64,000 nucleotides of DNA from Spirodela intermedia (GCA_902729315.2 LR746264.1:7843878-7907877); one strand, 5' to 3'. Numbered from the stretch's first letter, positions 1 through 11,945 are shown. Made by a program: numbers and translations. Notes: generated by a model from the letters alone, not told the origin.

Positions 1-2320
1 GAGCGAAAGAAAGAGAGAGATGGGGGAGGGGGACCGGGCTAGTGGGGGCAGAAGAGTGAACCAGTGGAGGGCAGAGATGGATAGAAATGGATAGAGAGAT
101 GCTGAAAGCGAGAAATAAGAAAGAGAGAGAGAGAGAGAGGCTTGAAGGATGGTAATAGGACATGAGAGATCTTTCTTACGGCGTCGCTATCGTGTAGAAC
201 GACGCCTCCAAGGGAATTTGCTTGATGATATTTCGCGTGCCCAAGAAGTCACCAGTAGAGGAGGCCTTCGACCCAACCGAGAGCGGCTATTTCACTGATG
301 TAACTCCTTTTCCTTCGGTCAAACGAAGCTATCCGGGGCAAAATTTCCCAGACGTCACGACGTTTGCCGCTGCTTTGCCGGCGGGCCCGCCGGCAGAAGA
401 AGACTCACAAGTTTCAGCAAAGCTCACCCCAGCGGCGATGCCAAGATGGCCAGGAAACCCGCACGAGCAGTGGGGACACAGAAAGACTCTTCAATCGTCA
501 TTAAAGACCTTATCCCTGAGTTTAAATAGTCGTCAGCCGCGGCTTTATTGACTTTACCGAGTGGAGCACTCTCCGTCCGCCGTCTTCGCTGCTTGATCTA
601 TCGATTAACGCGGCCGATCATCCCTCCCGGTCAGAAGTCAAAGTAGACTCGACACTAAAATGTCGGCGGTGCGCCCTGATGATATCAATGAAAAGAAGAG
701 AAGGGAGCGCCCACGGATTCTTGTCACCTCATCTGTCACGGTCTTCCTCCCGCCACCGTCTATCTTTCTCTAGAAGTTTAGGGTTTCCTTCCCAGAGGAG
801 GTGAGCTGCTCCCGCCGTCATCTTCCCCGTGTTTGCGATAGAAAACGTACGGTCACTAGGGTTCTCGGATTATCGCCCAGGTGAGAAGGATTGGCTATTC
901 GTCACATCTGGAATTCGTTCCACCTACATCCCCGTCAGCGTTGTCTATTCAGGAAGGCGTGACAAGAACCGGCGAGCAGAAAGAACCATTCCCCCCTCCG
1001 AAGGCGGGCGTGGTCCTAGGGCAGCCGGTCTAGGCATCTCGCCATTATGCTCTTCCTCACTAACGCAGACGCTCAACCACGGGAAGAAAAACTGGCCGGA
1101 GAAGCCGACAGGCGTGGCTAATGGCCCGCAAGAAAGTCGGAATCGGCATCCTTCTACAGTTTTGAAGCCGCTCTAAGTCTTCTTCGAGGACAGGACTGAG
1201 GTCAAGGACAGGGATTAACCAGAAGACGTCCCCTCCATCTCCCGCCGTTGAGGAGACAGGCTCCGGCATGTAGGGAGAACAGATGGAAACTCCTTCCCGC
1301 ACTGGTGAAGGCCATGTCGGGCGACGAGTCTGAACTGCGGGGGGGAGACCTACCGGCGTTGTCACTTAGTACACAGGAAGGGAATATAATTGAATGCGAC
1401 CCGTGTAGCTCTGATATTCCCTGAAAACCGTCGGCAGCGCCTTTCAAGATGTCGACGAGCCATGGGAATATGCTCATGAAGAGCCCGTCCTGTGATCTCT
1501 CAGAAGGAAGGAGAGAGAGAGAGGAGGTGACCCATCCTTGCTGGCCCCTCCGCGCATAAGCGCATTTGGGGAAGAATTAGAAGGGAGAAAGGCGAACATT
1601 CTCATCTTTTGAAGGGTGCCGACAAGGGTTAGTAAAGAAAACGATGATACGCGGGAAGTCTCTTGATTTTCTTCTCGAAACTGATCTTTCTCTCCCTTCC
1701 ACCCCTCCTTACTGCTCCCACTGAGACATCCACCTCAAGGTTTGACAAAGCGACGACCAGTGCGCAGGTGACGGCAACGAAGCCCAAAACACGTTGACTT
1801 TTTGCTCCCAGACGGCAAGAGTCGTACGCGTGGCTTTACGGGTCAATGGAACCATCTGCATTGATTCAACCCGAGTTGAGATCGCGTCACCCGCCACCGA
1901 CCCGATACGTCGACGAAGGGAACTCGGCTTCAGTGGCGAGAGCACGCTGGACAAGAACTGCACACGCCACACGCTGACTTTCGTGACTGGAACTGACGTG
2001 TGAAGCAGCACCGGCAAGCACTCGCCGCCGGCAGTGGCGGCCACTTCAGATTATCGGCGTCCTTCGCCGGCGGGGGGGTTACATACCCACTCTCTCTACC
2101 AGCTGGTTCCCAACCTACGTCGACAAGTTGGGTGGCGCTCAAAGCCAGGTGGTAGTGCTCCAGCTTGAGTTGACAATTGAACATGGTTCGGATAAGGCTC
2201 AAAGTTACAGTTTACAGGGAGTTATCGACATGTAGGTTACTTTTTCAGGGATCAAAATAAAAAATGAGATAATCCACTCTCACACGTGGACCTCCTGATG
2301 TTCTGACTTTCCTGTTTTAG
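1..2320. other. Intergenic, no supported gene
   Basis: This stretch holds GA-rich simple sequence near 119-139 and mixed-composition DNA. Several open frames of 60-115 codons occur on both strands (for example 222-551 on plus and 1060-1365 on minus), but none resembles a protein family I know, and they overlap one another on opposite strands. They look like chance frames. An unrecognised gene running in from the left edge cannot be excluded. Confidence 0.5.
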
Positions 2321-2326
2321 CGCTTT

Positions 2327-2476
2327 TGGGCTCGGTTTTCGCATCGTGTAATTTGGGTGCTAACTGGGCCATAAATGGGCCTTTCATGGGATCTCTATGG
2401 GAATAAGGGCGACGTCTTTTCGGTTAAGACGTGGCGTGGAGTTGTGGCATAGGTTTTGCGTTGGAGAAAAACCCTA
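2327..2476 (+). promoter_or_regulatory. Site II (TGGGCY) elements plus telo-box upstream of LTV1
   Basis: Seen: TGGGCT at 2327-2332, TGGGCC at 2365-2370, TGGGCC at 2376-2381, then the telo-box AAACCCTA at 2469-2476, 36 bases before the LTV1 start codon. Known: paired site II elements (bound by TCP factors) with a telo-box are the usual promoter layout of plant ribosomal-protein and ribosome-biogenesis genes. Inference: LTV1 here is co-regulated with the ribosome biogenesis regulon. The telo-box probably lies in the 5' leader or close to the transcription start. Confidence 0.7.
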
Positions 2477-2511
2477 GCTTCTGCGCCGTGCGGGAGCAGA
2501 GGAGGACGAGG

Positions 2512-5500
2512 ATGGGGAAGAAGAAGTTCATAGACAAGAAGAATTCCGCCACCTTTCAACTCTTCGCGCGGGATTCCTCTTCCTGCGACCCTGCCGCACC
2601 CCCGGCCTCCGGTGATGCCGATCGCGTCTTCGTCCGCGTTGACAACAACCCGCACTACTCCGCCCCCGAGTCCTTCGGCGAAGATGGAGCTGACGAGAAC
2701 GGCGGCCACCAAAATGACGTTGTCGATGACGAGTATTTGGATCCTTATTCTGTCTTCGCCGATGCTGCAGATGGCACCGACGAGGATGATGGTCCGCCTT
2801 TCTCCGGCGGCGGTCCAATGGCTCGACCTGACGGGGCGCCGCTTCCCGATCAAGTGAGGAGGGAGATTTTAGAGCTCGGGCTGCCGGACGATGGATACAA
2901 TTACCTCGCACATCTTCGCGAGATCAGGAAATCCGGCGGGGGCTCTAACTATTACGAGAATAGCAAGGCGAAACTCGACAGTCTGCCGCTTGACGTGAGG
3001 GCTTACGACGCTTCACGGCTCCGGATAAAGCCAGAGGCCGGTGACGTTGGCACGGATGCCATATATGATGTTGCCGCGAAGACGGTAGGTGTGAAGATTG
3101 ACAAGGCTGTGGATCCTGACGTAGTCAGGTTACTCGATGACAGTGACCTGTCGAGGTTTGGATCGGACGTGGAGGACTTGGAGGAAGATTTCGTTGCCAG
3201 GGCCAACTGTCTAGGAGAAGCGGAAGAAGATGGTAATTCTGTTTCTAATACCACAGATGGGAACACGATGCCTCGTCATGAGCATGATGCATTTGGGGAG
3301 GATGAGTCGTCTGAGGGACAAAGTTTGGATAATGAAAATGAGGATTGTTCAAGGAATTCGGGGAGAGAAAGAAAAACGGACTTGGAAGATATCGATAAAA
3401 AAAGACGTCGAAGGCCACTGGATGAGCAGTTTGATCTGGTAGTGCATCAGACTTATCCTTCATAGATTAGGGTGACACACTTCCTGTTTACATGCTCTTT
3501 GTCGTTCTCGAAGTCTGAACATTTCGGTTTTATGAAATTCTCTTTGCTAAACGGTTGTCAACTTTTTGGCTTCTAGTCGATTTATTTCGTTCGCATTTTC
3601 CATCTTCTATTTTCCACCTAAAAGTTGTAGGAATAAGCAAGTGTTTTCTGTGGGTGATTTGACCTTTTCTGTTCTGGGCATTTCGTTTTTTGTGAAAAAA
3701 AATGTTTTGGCAATTTTATGACCTATTCAATGAGTTTGGGAATCGCTGGAGTCTTTCCAAGCGATGTACATGCTTAATGTTACCTGAGATCTTTAGCCTG
3801 CATTATCCTTATTTTTTGCTTACTCAAAGCTCTCCACTGGCATCCAATGATCTTTGTTCCATTTATTTTTGTTTTGATTTTTTTCTGAAAAGCTTATATG
3901 TCATCTTTGATTATATTATTATTATCATTTGGCAATGAGCCCCATGCATCTTCTTATTCTTCTTTCTTCTCCCCTGGATGTTTATGAAAAGCTTGCACTT
4001 GTCTTCACTGTGTGACACTGTCTGACGATTAAACTTACTAAATTTCCGTAGACTTTCTCTCCCATTGGGATTGAACTCACCTCTTTTTTCGACTTCTCGG
4101 CCTGTAGAAACCTCTCCATTCCTTTCATCCTCAGTCTTCTCGAGTATCATTCGTTCGGTGATAAGAAATTAGTAGTAGGTCGGGGAACCATGATCACTTC
4201 CCATGTCTTCCTATGTCATTTACTGGGTTTTATGTAAAACCCATCACCTTGTCCTAGTGCCAAATGGAAGCCAGAACATCGCATACCTACGTATTTGGTA
4301 ATTGAAGATTGATTATGCACTCTGTATCTCCCTTGACTTTTGTAAAAAACTGTTCAGTGGTCTATTGTAACGGGAGTATGTAGAGCGGTCATCCAGTTAT
4401 AATCTAATGCATGGACCATGCTGACAGGTAATCTGGTCGTACTTATTTTCCTGGAGATCTTACACATGGAATTTCAGCTAAATCTTTTGCCCTAATGCCA
4501 GTCTTTTGGTTCATGAATGTTAGGCAACGTGGAAAATTGCATTGCCTTATGACAATTGCATGGGGGATCTTTTGTTTCTCCATCGATAATCTTTCTATCA
4601 GTCATTGATCCGTCATATATGTTAATGTTTTCTATGTAATGAAGGAGTACTCTCTAAACTATATGTTGCAACACTCCCACGCTTTCACAAATGGATATAA
4701 ACCATTGGGAAATTGTTTTTTAGGTGGAATTTTTCAATGAAATAACCAAATGGAAAAGTTACCTCAATCGTCATATACCGAGAACTGTAGACTCTTCGAA
4801 CAAATCCCTTGTCAATCTTCGAAAAATGGTGTTAAATTTTTTGTCGATGTATTTCCAACATCATCATAATCATGAATTTTAAATTGCTTAATTTGCAACT
4901 TATACGGACGAGTTCAGTAACATGTTTTACTCTTTTTTATCCAGCTCATGGTTCATGAATATGGTGATGACAGTAATAGTGACGATGATTGTTATGTCGA
5001 AAATAAACCCGAAGAATTACTTGCCCCTGAGCTTAAACATGCCCTAAAGGAGTTCCCAAAGGAGGAACTAGATTTTGAAGAGACATACAAAGTTCCAGCA
5101 GACTTCTTACGCCAGGATCAAACGACCATCAGTAGTCAGCTGGTGGAATCATCTGCAGATGTTCTGCTCAAGTGCGTGGAGTATGCTCAGATGTACAGTC
5201 AGGAAGACGACAATAATGAAAAAGTGCTAATATTTGAGGAAAGCAGCGACGAATCTGAGATTTGGGACTGTGAAACTATAGTTTCTACATATTCGAATGT
5301 TGATAACCACCCTGGAAGAATTCAAGTTCCAGGAAAGTCTGATAGGAAACGTCAAGTTCCTGATTTGGTTTCTGTGGTCTCAAGCGAAAAGAGTAAAATT
5401 ATTGCTCTTCGGGGTAAGGAAATGCTTCCAGTAGACTTCTTACCACAAAGTAGAAGAACTCCTGTCGAGAAGGACAAGAAATCCGCAATCACAGGACCTG

Positions 5501-6030
5501 AGCAACTAAAGAGACGGCCAAATGAATCAAAGGAGGAAAAGAAAGAGCGCAAGGTAACTACCATTCTTTGCCTATCAATTACTCTGCATGAGCTTAATTC
5601 TGAGAAAGAACTAAGACCAAATATTGCTTCTCTGATTATGGTTATCTGCTTTTCTGTTGTCATATGTGGCTTTTGAACAAAATGCCACATATGATTCATG
5701 AATCTAGCCAGATTTGCGTGCGATTATATCCCATCTGGTATCTGCATCATAGTCTATATAGCCTAAGAAGAGGATGGATGTGGAGTTTGACTCTGTTGCT
5801 TGAGATTAGTCTCCCTCCGTTTTTCCAGAAATAAATGAAGGAATAAATAAACGAAAATATGAATACATTGATGGGTTTAATCTGTTTGCACCGTGCAGGC
5901 TGCCGTGAAGGAAGCGAGAAGGGAGGCCCGCCATTCGAAGAAACAGCTGAAAGAATTGTACAAGTGCGAATCCCAGCTGGCCCAGAAGCTGGCTGCCGTT
6001 TCGGGGCCTTCCTCTATCCATCTCATGTGA
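2512..6030 (+). CDS. LTV1: Protein LTV1 homolog, 40S ribosome assembly factor
   Basis: Three exons are proposed: 2512-3438, 4945-5553 and 5899-6030, giving 555 aa. All junctions are GT-AG and phase 0. The first join restores the family's DEQFDLL block, followed by an acidic MVHEYGDD stretch. The start is the ATG before GKKKFIDKK, the usual LTV1 N-terminus; the frame is open 27 codons further upstream, but that part has no family similarity. The middle is rich in Asp/Glu and the C-terminus is basic and helical (KEERR-like heptads), ending in GPSSIHLM, all typical of LTV1. In yeast, LTV1 binds the pre-40S beak near uS3 and is released after casein kinase 1 phosphorylation; nuclear and cytoplasmic action is inferred for this plant copy. 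Intron 1 is 1.5 kb. No broken frame was seen. Confidence 0.93.
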
Positions 6031-6652
6031 ATCAGCCCGCTCAGTCGTTCTTAGCTTGGCCTGTGAGATGGGTTCTTCTCTCCTCCCGCGCTGTGTCATT
6101 GCTTGGCTCTGCGTGCTGCGTTGAATAGTTATGGCTGCTGATGCAGGGGAATCGATTGCCGGAAGAGAACTAGCTGGAGGATTCTGAGCTTGGAAGACTT
6201 TGATGGCAGTCGATGTACATTTTCCAATTTTGGCTGTCATGTTTTATTACGTGTCTTTTCTTCTTAAATTTTGACCCGTTGGATAACTATTAAAAGACTG
6301 CTTCTCGACTCCGCTTCGTTCAGTGAAGAACTCGTCTCTTCCATCTCTCCCTCTCTCTCTCTCTTTCGGCTGCCAGGTCACCGGAAGTGTCAGCGATGCG
6401 TGCCGACTGGACTGCCAGGTCACATGTCCCCGATGGAATTAGAATAACATTATTGGCGGTATTTTTAAAAAGGTTAATAAAAATATCGTTCCCAGCGCGG
6501 TCCATAATCTTCTAATCGTTCGGCTGCGAGCGAGTGAGTCGATTGATCGGACGGCCCACAGGACGCCCTTTTAGTGTGGCGTTTTTATCGAGGCGGGGAC
6601 GCCCAGATTAAGCCTTGGACGGATTTGGAACGAAGGTATTTAACCGAAGGCT
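6031..6652. other. LTV1-FHIT spacer
   Basis: This is the LTV1 3' region followed by the FHIT upstream region. It contains a short CT-rich tract at about 6347-6366 and no supported coding sequence. The two genes point the same way, so the FHIT promoter must lie here or in its 5' leader. Confidence 0.5.
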
Positions 6653-9564
6653 ATGGCGAGTGTCCCGAGGGCGAGGCTGGTGTTGGAGAAGGCTTCGAAC
6701 TTTTGGTGCTGCCGTCATCGCCGCCGGCGGGTTCACTGCTCTCCTGCGCCGAGGTTCGGCACTCCTTGTGAAGGCGCACTGCCGTGGCGCGGCTTGCTCG
6801 CTGCTCCGGTTGGTCCCATCCGCACGATGGCACAGGCGATGGGAACTGAGTTCTACAAGTTCGGACCGTATAAGATCCATCCCGGCGAGGTGTTCCACTC
6901 CACGGATCTTTCTTACGCCATGGTGAACCTGAGGCCCCTCGTACCTGGTCGCACCCTCCTCACCTGCGTATTCTGTTTTTTGATACTTACTCGATAGTTC
7001 TTGTTTCCGCTTCATTTGATGACTCGAAGCCTAACAGGACGGCAGAAGAACTACGAAAATAAACTAGGTACCTTGAGGCACATTCCCGACGATTGCACGC
7101 AGATGAGCCTAGAGTCCCTTTCTTTCTCCTAGGACCACTTTGACTCCTCATCTGAGAATATATGAAGCTAATTTATCGTATCTAAGATATAGGGCTTCGT
7201 GATCCATTTTCCAGGATCTGTGGAACCACGGAGACGTTTTTATTAATATTCTAGTTGTTTCACATTGCTCATTAAGAAAACACTCCCCTGCTCTCCACAT
7301 TTCGTCAATTCATCCCATGCCGGAAAGTAATGTATTCTCAGAAGCGCTTAGATATGTAACTCCCGGAGAGCCTTGAGCTCTTTGAGAATAGAGGATGAAT
7401 AAGGAGAACATGGACTTTAAAGAAATGCTTTGGAATGAGGATGAACGATATTTATGCCAACTTCGTACTTGCTGGACCATATTGAAAGTCTGGAATACGT
7501 GCTTGAGAACAAGAAAGCAGAAGGGAAGAAACTATCAAAAAATGTCTCGCCTGCTTGAGTCTAAAGTGCCATTCGCATAGGGCACACTTGTTGCTAATTA
7601 ATATCCGTTCACACTCGATAGAATTTGCTCTTGTTTACAGCCAGTAGGCTGTATAAAAATGGCATGTCTGTGTCCTCATTTTCTCTGTTACATTTTGTAT
7701 CATTTCCAAACAGTCATTCTGGTTTATTTCTTTATACGATTCAGCTTTAATTGAAAGACTTATTGAACTCATCCCAAATTGCAGTCTGATTCTGCCTCGT
7801 CTCATCGTTTTGACAAGACTTTCCTCGTTGGAAAATGGTTCAACTTTTCTGTGATTTTGACTTTGATGCAAATGAGCACTCCATTTTAACTCCTGGTTCA
7901 GAGACTACTCACGTTCTATATTTTGTTTTGGTCTCGCGTATTCAACCTTCGGACAGGAAGTTGACCCTAATTGTAGCTGTGTGACATTCGTTGTGTATTA
8001 AATACTTAAATCTCCAATACTCCGTTTTTGCGAACATGGAGAAAGAATGACAATGAAATTGAAGACTTACTTTCTGATTGAAGCTATTACTTGCCTTTTT
8101 AGCACATATTTCTGGTCATTATTCTATTATCTTTAAATTATATAAATACAAAATTTAATCTTATAATCTCTTTACTACAGTACTGCTTGCCTATCAATTA
8201 ATTTTCGTACCATAGATGTTCAAGTGAATGTTAGAGATATTTTTTTGAAGCAAAGTGTATTTTTACATAGTTCACTGATTTTTCTTACTTATTCATTCAG
8301 CTCTTTTTGTTTTAATCTTTCCTCATTCTTTGTATTTTTTGTTCCAGGTCATATCCTTTGATGCGGGGAGTGAGTTATCTTTTCTGGAGACTGGCACCAT
8401 CACTGTGTGCAACTACATTCATGTCTGTAGTCTCTTATCTGCATACTTTCACACACACAGGCTCATATCTTTCACGAATGGACTGTTTCAGCAAACATGT
8501 GGATGTACATCTAATAGCATCGGTTGATACCTAGAGGGGCCACACCTTCTATTATTTGTTTTCTTAGGGGGGTTATAATAGATGTGTACTCCTCCGAGCT
8601 GAATTTTAAGTCACGAAAACAGGGGCGTACAGGTTAAATCATAGATATGAATCCTTAATCGGTTTGCTCATGAGGTTTTCTTCTCATATAATTTGTATCA
8701 TGACAATAGTTCTCCGTTTGCACATTTGAACAACTTAACATGCTACACATGTGCTTGTTTGCCCAAAACGTGAAGTAAAGAGGTTTCCTGACCTCACTGT
8801 GGATGAGATTAGTGACCTGTGGGTTACTGCACGCAATGTTGGTGCCCAAATTGAGCGCCATCACAAGGCTTCTTCACTTACATTTGGTATTCAAGTAAGT
8901 TCATGGTTTATTCCAATATTGACTCGTTGAATATCATGTTACTATAAATTATGGTTGGCTTTGTTATCTGTGGTTCGTGTTATTATCTTCTGACCAGAAG
9001 GAAATCCTGCATTCGACCTCCTGTTTCTTAGTTCATTGAATTATAATATCTATCTGGCATTTGATGGATGAATGATGAACTTTTCCTTTTTACTTTCTGG
9101 TGGCGGAGGTTGCTTTCGAAATGAAAGTTATGTTATAAATTGTGATTTGGTTTTTCCTAACCATCCTAGTAGTGTTTCGATTTTTTTTCTTCTTTTAGGA
9201 TAATTTCAATTCAGGTTTTCTATCTTCTAGTTAACTGATATTAAGATCTCCATTGCGCCTTTTTAAATGAATTATCAGGATGGACCTCAGGCTGGACAGA
9301 CAGTTCCTCATGTGCACATTCACATCCTGCCAAGAAAGGCTGGGGATTTCGAGAAGAATGATGAGATCTATGATGCGGTAAGCGGATGTCTCTTATTTTC
9401 ATTTATTTGATATCTAGGCTTTCGGCTATCTGAAGCTATTTTTGTAGATAGATGAGAAGGAAAAGGAGATGAAAAATGAGTTCGATCTGGATAAGGAAAG
9501 AAAAGACAGGAGCCCCGAGGAAATGGCCCGTGAGGCAGATGAATACCGCGCTCTCTTCTCTTAG
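6653..9564 (+). CDS. FHIT: FHIT-type bis(5'-adenosyl)-triphosphatase (HIT family)
   Basis: Proposed exons are 6653-6947, 8348-8350 (3 nt), 8749-8894, 9279-9377 and 9448-9564, giving 219 aa. The protein would hydrolyse diadenosine triphosphate and related dinucleoside polyphosphates. Visible signs are FGPYKI, the LRPLVPG-HVLVCP strand, [15 protein letters not shown], and the catalytic HVHIH triad at residues 159-163 (middle His is the family nucleophile). The C-terminus, ending in a DEYRALFS tail, is also FHIT-like. The first 58 residues are Arg-rich with few acids and precede a second Met (residue 59) where many FHIT proteins begin, so the long form may carry an organelle transit peptide. The G-H junction works only through a GT-AG intron, a GTC microexon and an AT-AC intron, described separately. 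Some plant FHIT genes may lack this N-terminal extension. Confidence 0.88.
8351..8748 (+). other. AT-AC U12-type intron in FHIT
   Basis: Seen: the intron begins ATATCCTTT at 8351, a perfect U12 5' splice site. It carries a CTTAAC branch-like motif at 8734-8739, and ends in AC at 8747-8748, with the candidate branch A (8738) 10 nt from the end. Those spacings fit minor-spliceosome introns. No AG lies between the last in-frame stop upstream (TAA, 8736-8738) and the conserved HVLVCP codons, so a normal AG acceptor cannot give the FHIT frame. Removing 8351-8748 restores P-G-H-V-L exactly. The intron is 398 nt. Confidence 0.82.
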
Positions 9565-10091
9565 AGAACATGCTCGTAAGGTGCAAGATGCTCTGTTTAT
9601 CTTTGATTTGATCCTTGCTGCTTATGATCTGCGGTTTCTTATTGATCACATCAAAACTTGCACGGATCATCAATGAAATCCCGCGATCTATCTCCTGTTA
9701 ATGTGCCACAACATTTCAGAAAACACTGATTCAATATCTTGTTGGCTTTCCTAAACATGCGTGGTGTCTTTGCATTAATCTAACCCATGTTAGTTCTCAT
9801 TTGTTGATCTAGACATCGGAGCCCGAGCCAAGTTATGTCGGATTTGATCATCTAATATATTTTTCCTTTTTTTGGTGATGTTACTTACGTTACTGAGTGA
9901 GAAAAATGTAAGCTAGATTATCTGATATGATTGATATTATTATGGACCCATTTAGGATTTATAGATAATTTTGAAGTATTTTTATTCGGGAGAGCTGGAA
10001 CTGAGAATCTCTCTTCTTCAAGTTCTTCGTGTTTGTGACAACTTCCGTGATCGATTTACAAAGAAATGGTAGGCAAGTCTGGGGGAGGTCT
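9565..10091. other. FHIT-LOR convergent spacer
   Basis: This AT-rich region between the FHIT stop and the end of the minus-strand LOR gene should hold both 3' untranslated regions. Nothing else is recognisable. Confidence 0.5.
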
Positions 10092-10865
10092 TCACGAGCA
10101 CAGCAGGGGCACGCGATGCCTCCGGCATATTCTGTCCATGACGACGATAAACGCCACGAGCAGCTTCACGTCGGCGGCGCGGGGCTGAACGATCAAGCAG
10201 AAGACATCGTCGCCTAGAGCGACGGAACTGGTCGCCATCTTCCTCCTGATCTCCGCCACCACCACCTCCTGCTCCGTGCCGCCGGCACGGCGGAGGATCT
10301 TGCAGCTCCTCCGCCGGAAGCTCCCTTCCACGCGGTACCCCGCGGCGGCGGCGGCGGCGCCGCCCACGAAGACCTCTGCCTCGTCGCTGCTCTGCAGAAA
10401 CCGCCGCCGCCTCATGGAGAAGACCAGGGCCGTCGGGTTCTGCCTAGAGCCGCCGTCGCCTTCCAGGCAGTTCCACTGATCATGGACACTCATGATCTGT
10501 GCACCAAAACTCCCATCAAGTTAGAGAGAGAGAGAGGGAGACAAGCCTGATTATTTTTTAGTGAGGGAGAGTGCTCACGACGGCGGGTTTACCTGAGGCC
10601 GCAAGGTGAGGAGGGCCCTCCCCTCGCCGTCCATTAGGACGACGTCGCCGGCGGCGCACTTGCTTCTCCTCGCGTAGTTGTCGACACGGAATGCCAACTT
10701 CCCGTTGCAGTCGAAGACGGAGAAGCCGTCGGTGCCGTGGAAGGCCATGCTAGAGCTCTTCCACACCGTCCACACCGACGGGCAGGCGGCGGTGCCGCCG
10801 GGCGCAGCGGCGGCAGTGGGGATGCCCCGCCAGGGCTTGCTCTCCGACGGATGTATCTTCGACAT
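10092..10865 (-). CDS. LURP-one-related (LOR, DUF567) protein
   Basis: Two minus-strand exons, 10865-10593 and 10496-10092, with a GT-AG intron of 96 nt, give 225 aa. Sequence signs are a VWTVWKSSSMAF strand, the TDGFSVFDCNGKLAFRVDNY block, VVLMDGEGRALLTLRPQ ending exon 1, then a SVHDQW block and RRRFLQSSDEAEVFVGG in exon 2. These are the repeated beta strands of the Tubby-like LOR barrel. The intron after LRPQ matches the usual LOR gene structure. The family is named for Arabidopsis LURP1, needed for defence against an oomycete; most members have no proven biochemistry. Both exons are GC-rich with an Ala run (AAAAAAG). The intron contains a GA tract near 10524-10537. Confidence 0.88.
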
Positions 10866-11140
10866 CGTCTCACCGGAATGCGGAGGAGCTCCCCGGGACT
10901 TATAGCGGGGAAGAAGAGGGCTCGCGGATCTGCGCTTCGAGTGGGGAGGGACTGTTGCAGAACCTGATACTGGGTAGCACCCAAAAGAACGGCCTTGCTG
11001 ACGGAGGGGCACGCAGGGTCTTTGGCTTTCTAACGTCGGCGCCTAGTAGGACTCTTGCTGCGAGCGTAATAGATTAACCGCGAGATTCCCTGATCCTCAT
11101 AATGGGCTGGAACAGTGAGGTCCGTGTAGGCATAGTGAGG

Positions 11141-11576
11141 GAAGGTGGACGAAACCCTGTCTTCTCTCTCTCTCTCTCTCTCTCTCTCGCTCTCTCTAGA
11201 GCTTTCTAAAGATTCTAGACAATATGAGTCTGAACCTGTGCCCACCGAATCATTGGGTAAAGGATAATTTCATATTACACGAAACAAGGAGTTTATGCTA
11301 TTGAATGTGAGCATGCTCAGTTCATCGTCTTTAGGGCAGTATGTTTTTTATGTACGAGAAGGTGGACGAAACCCTGTTCGCTCTCTCTCTCTCTCTCTCT
11401 AGATCTTTTTAATGTTTTTCAGACTATGCGAGTCTTCACCCGTTGCCCATCGAATCATTCGGGTGAGGATAATTTCCTAGTACACGAAAAAAGTTTATGC
11501 GACTGAATATGAGCATGCTCAGTTCATCGTCTTTAGAGCAGTATGCTTTTTATGTACGAGAAGGTGGACGAACCCT

Positions 11577-11622
<46 letters not shown>

Positions 11623-11945
11623 GATCCTTTTAAAGGGTTTCAGACTATGCGAGTCTTCGCCGTTGCCCACTGAATTAATCGGGCGAGGATAATATCATAT
11701 CAGACGAAACAAAGTTTATGCGACTGAATATGGGCACGCTCAGTTCGTTGTCTCTAGAGCAGTATGTTTTTTATGTACGAGAAGGTGGACGAAACCCTGT
11801 TCTCTCTCTCTCTCTAGATCTTTTTAAAGCTTTTCAGACCATATGAGTCTGCGCCCGCTGCCCATCAAATAATTCGGACTCATAAGAACTGGGCATGCTC
11901 AGTTCGCTTCCTTTAGAGCATTATGTTTAATACGTACGTGAAGAC
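11141..11945 (+). repeat. Minisatellite, four ~200-bp units with CT tracts
   Basis: Four units start at GAAGGTGGACGAA motifs at 11141, 11358, 11560 and 11781, giving spacings of 217, 202 and 221. Each unit has a (CT)n tract of different length, then CTAGA or TAGAGC, a T-rich stretch, AGACTATGCGAGTCT-like sequence, GCCCATCGAATCATTCGGG-like sequence, then GCATGCTCAGTTC. Length differences come mainly from the CT tract; unit 4 also lacks part of its interior. No coding potential is seen. Confidence 0.85.

Noticed and set aside
829-2202. Several frames of 70-115 codons on both strands
   Set aside because: They overlap each other in opposite directions, have no family resemblance and no convincing splice context.
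2431-2511. 27-codon N-terminal extension of LTV1
   Set aside because: The family begins at MGKKKFIDKK; the telo-box lies inside this stretch, fitting a leader.
8351-8527. Continuation of FHIT exon 2 past GTC as ordinary coding sequence
   Set aside because: The FHIT frame hits TGA at once (cat-atc-ctt-tga); the U12 donor explains the sequence better.
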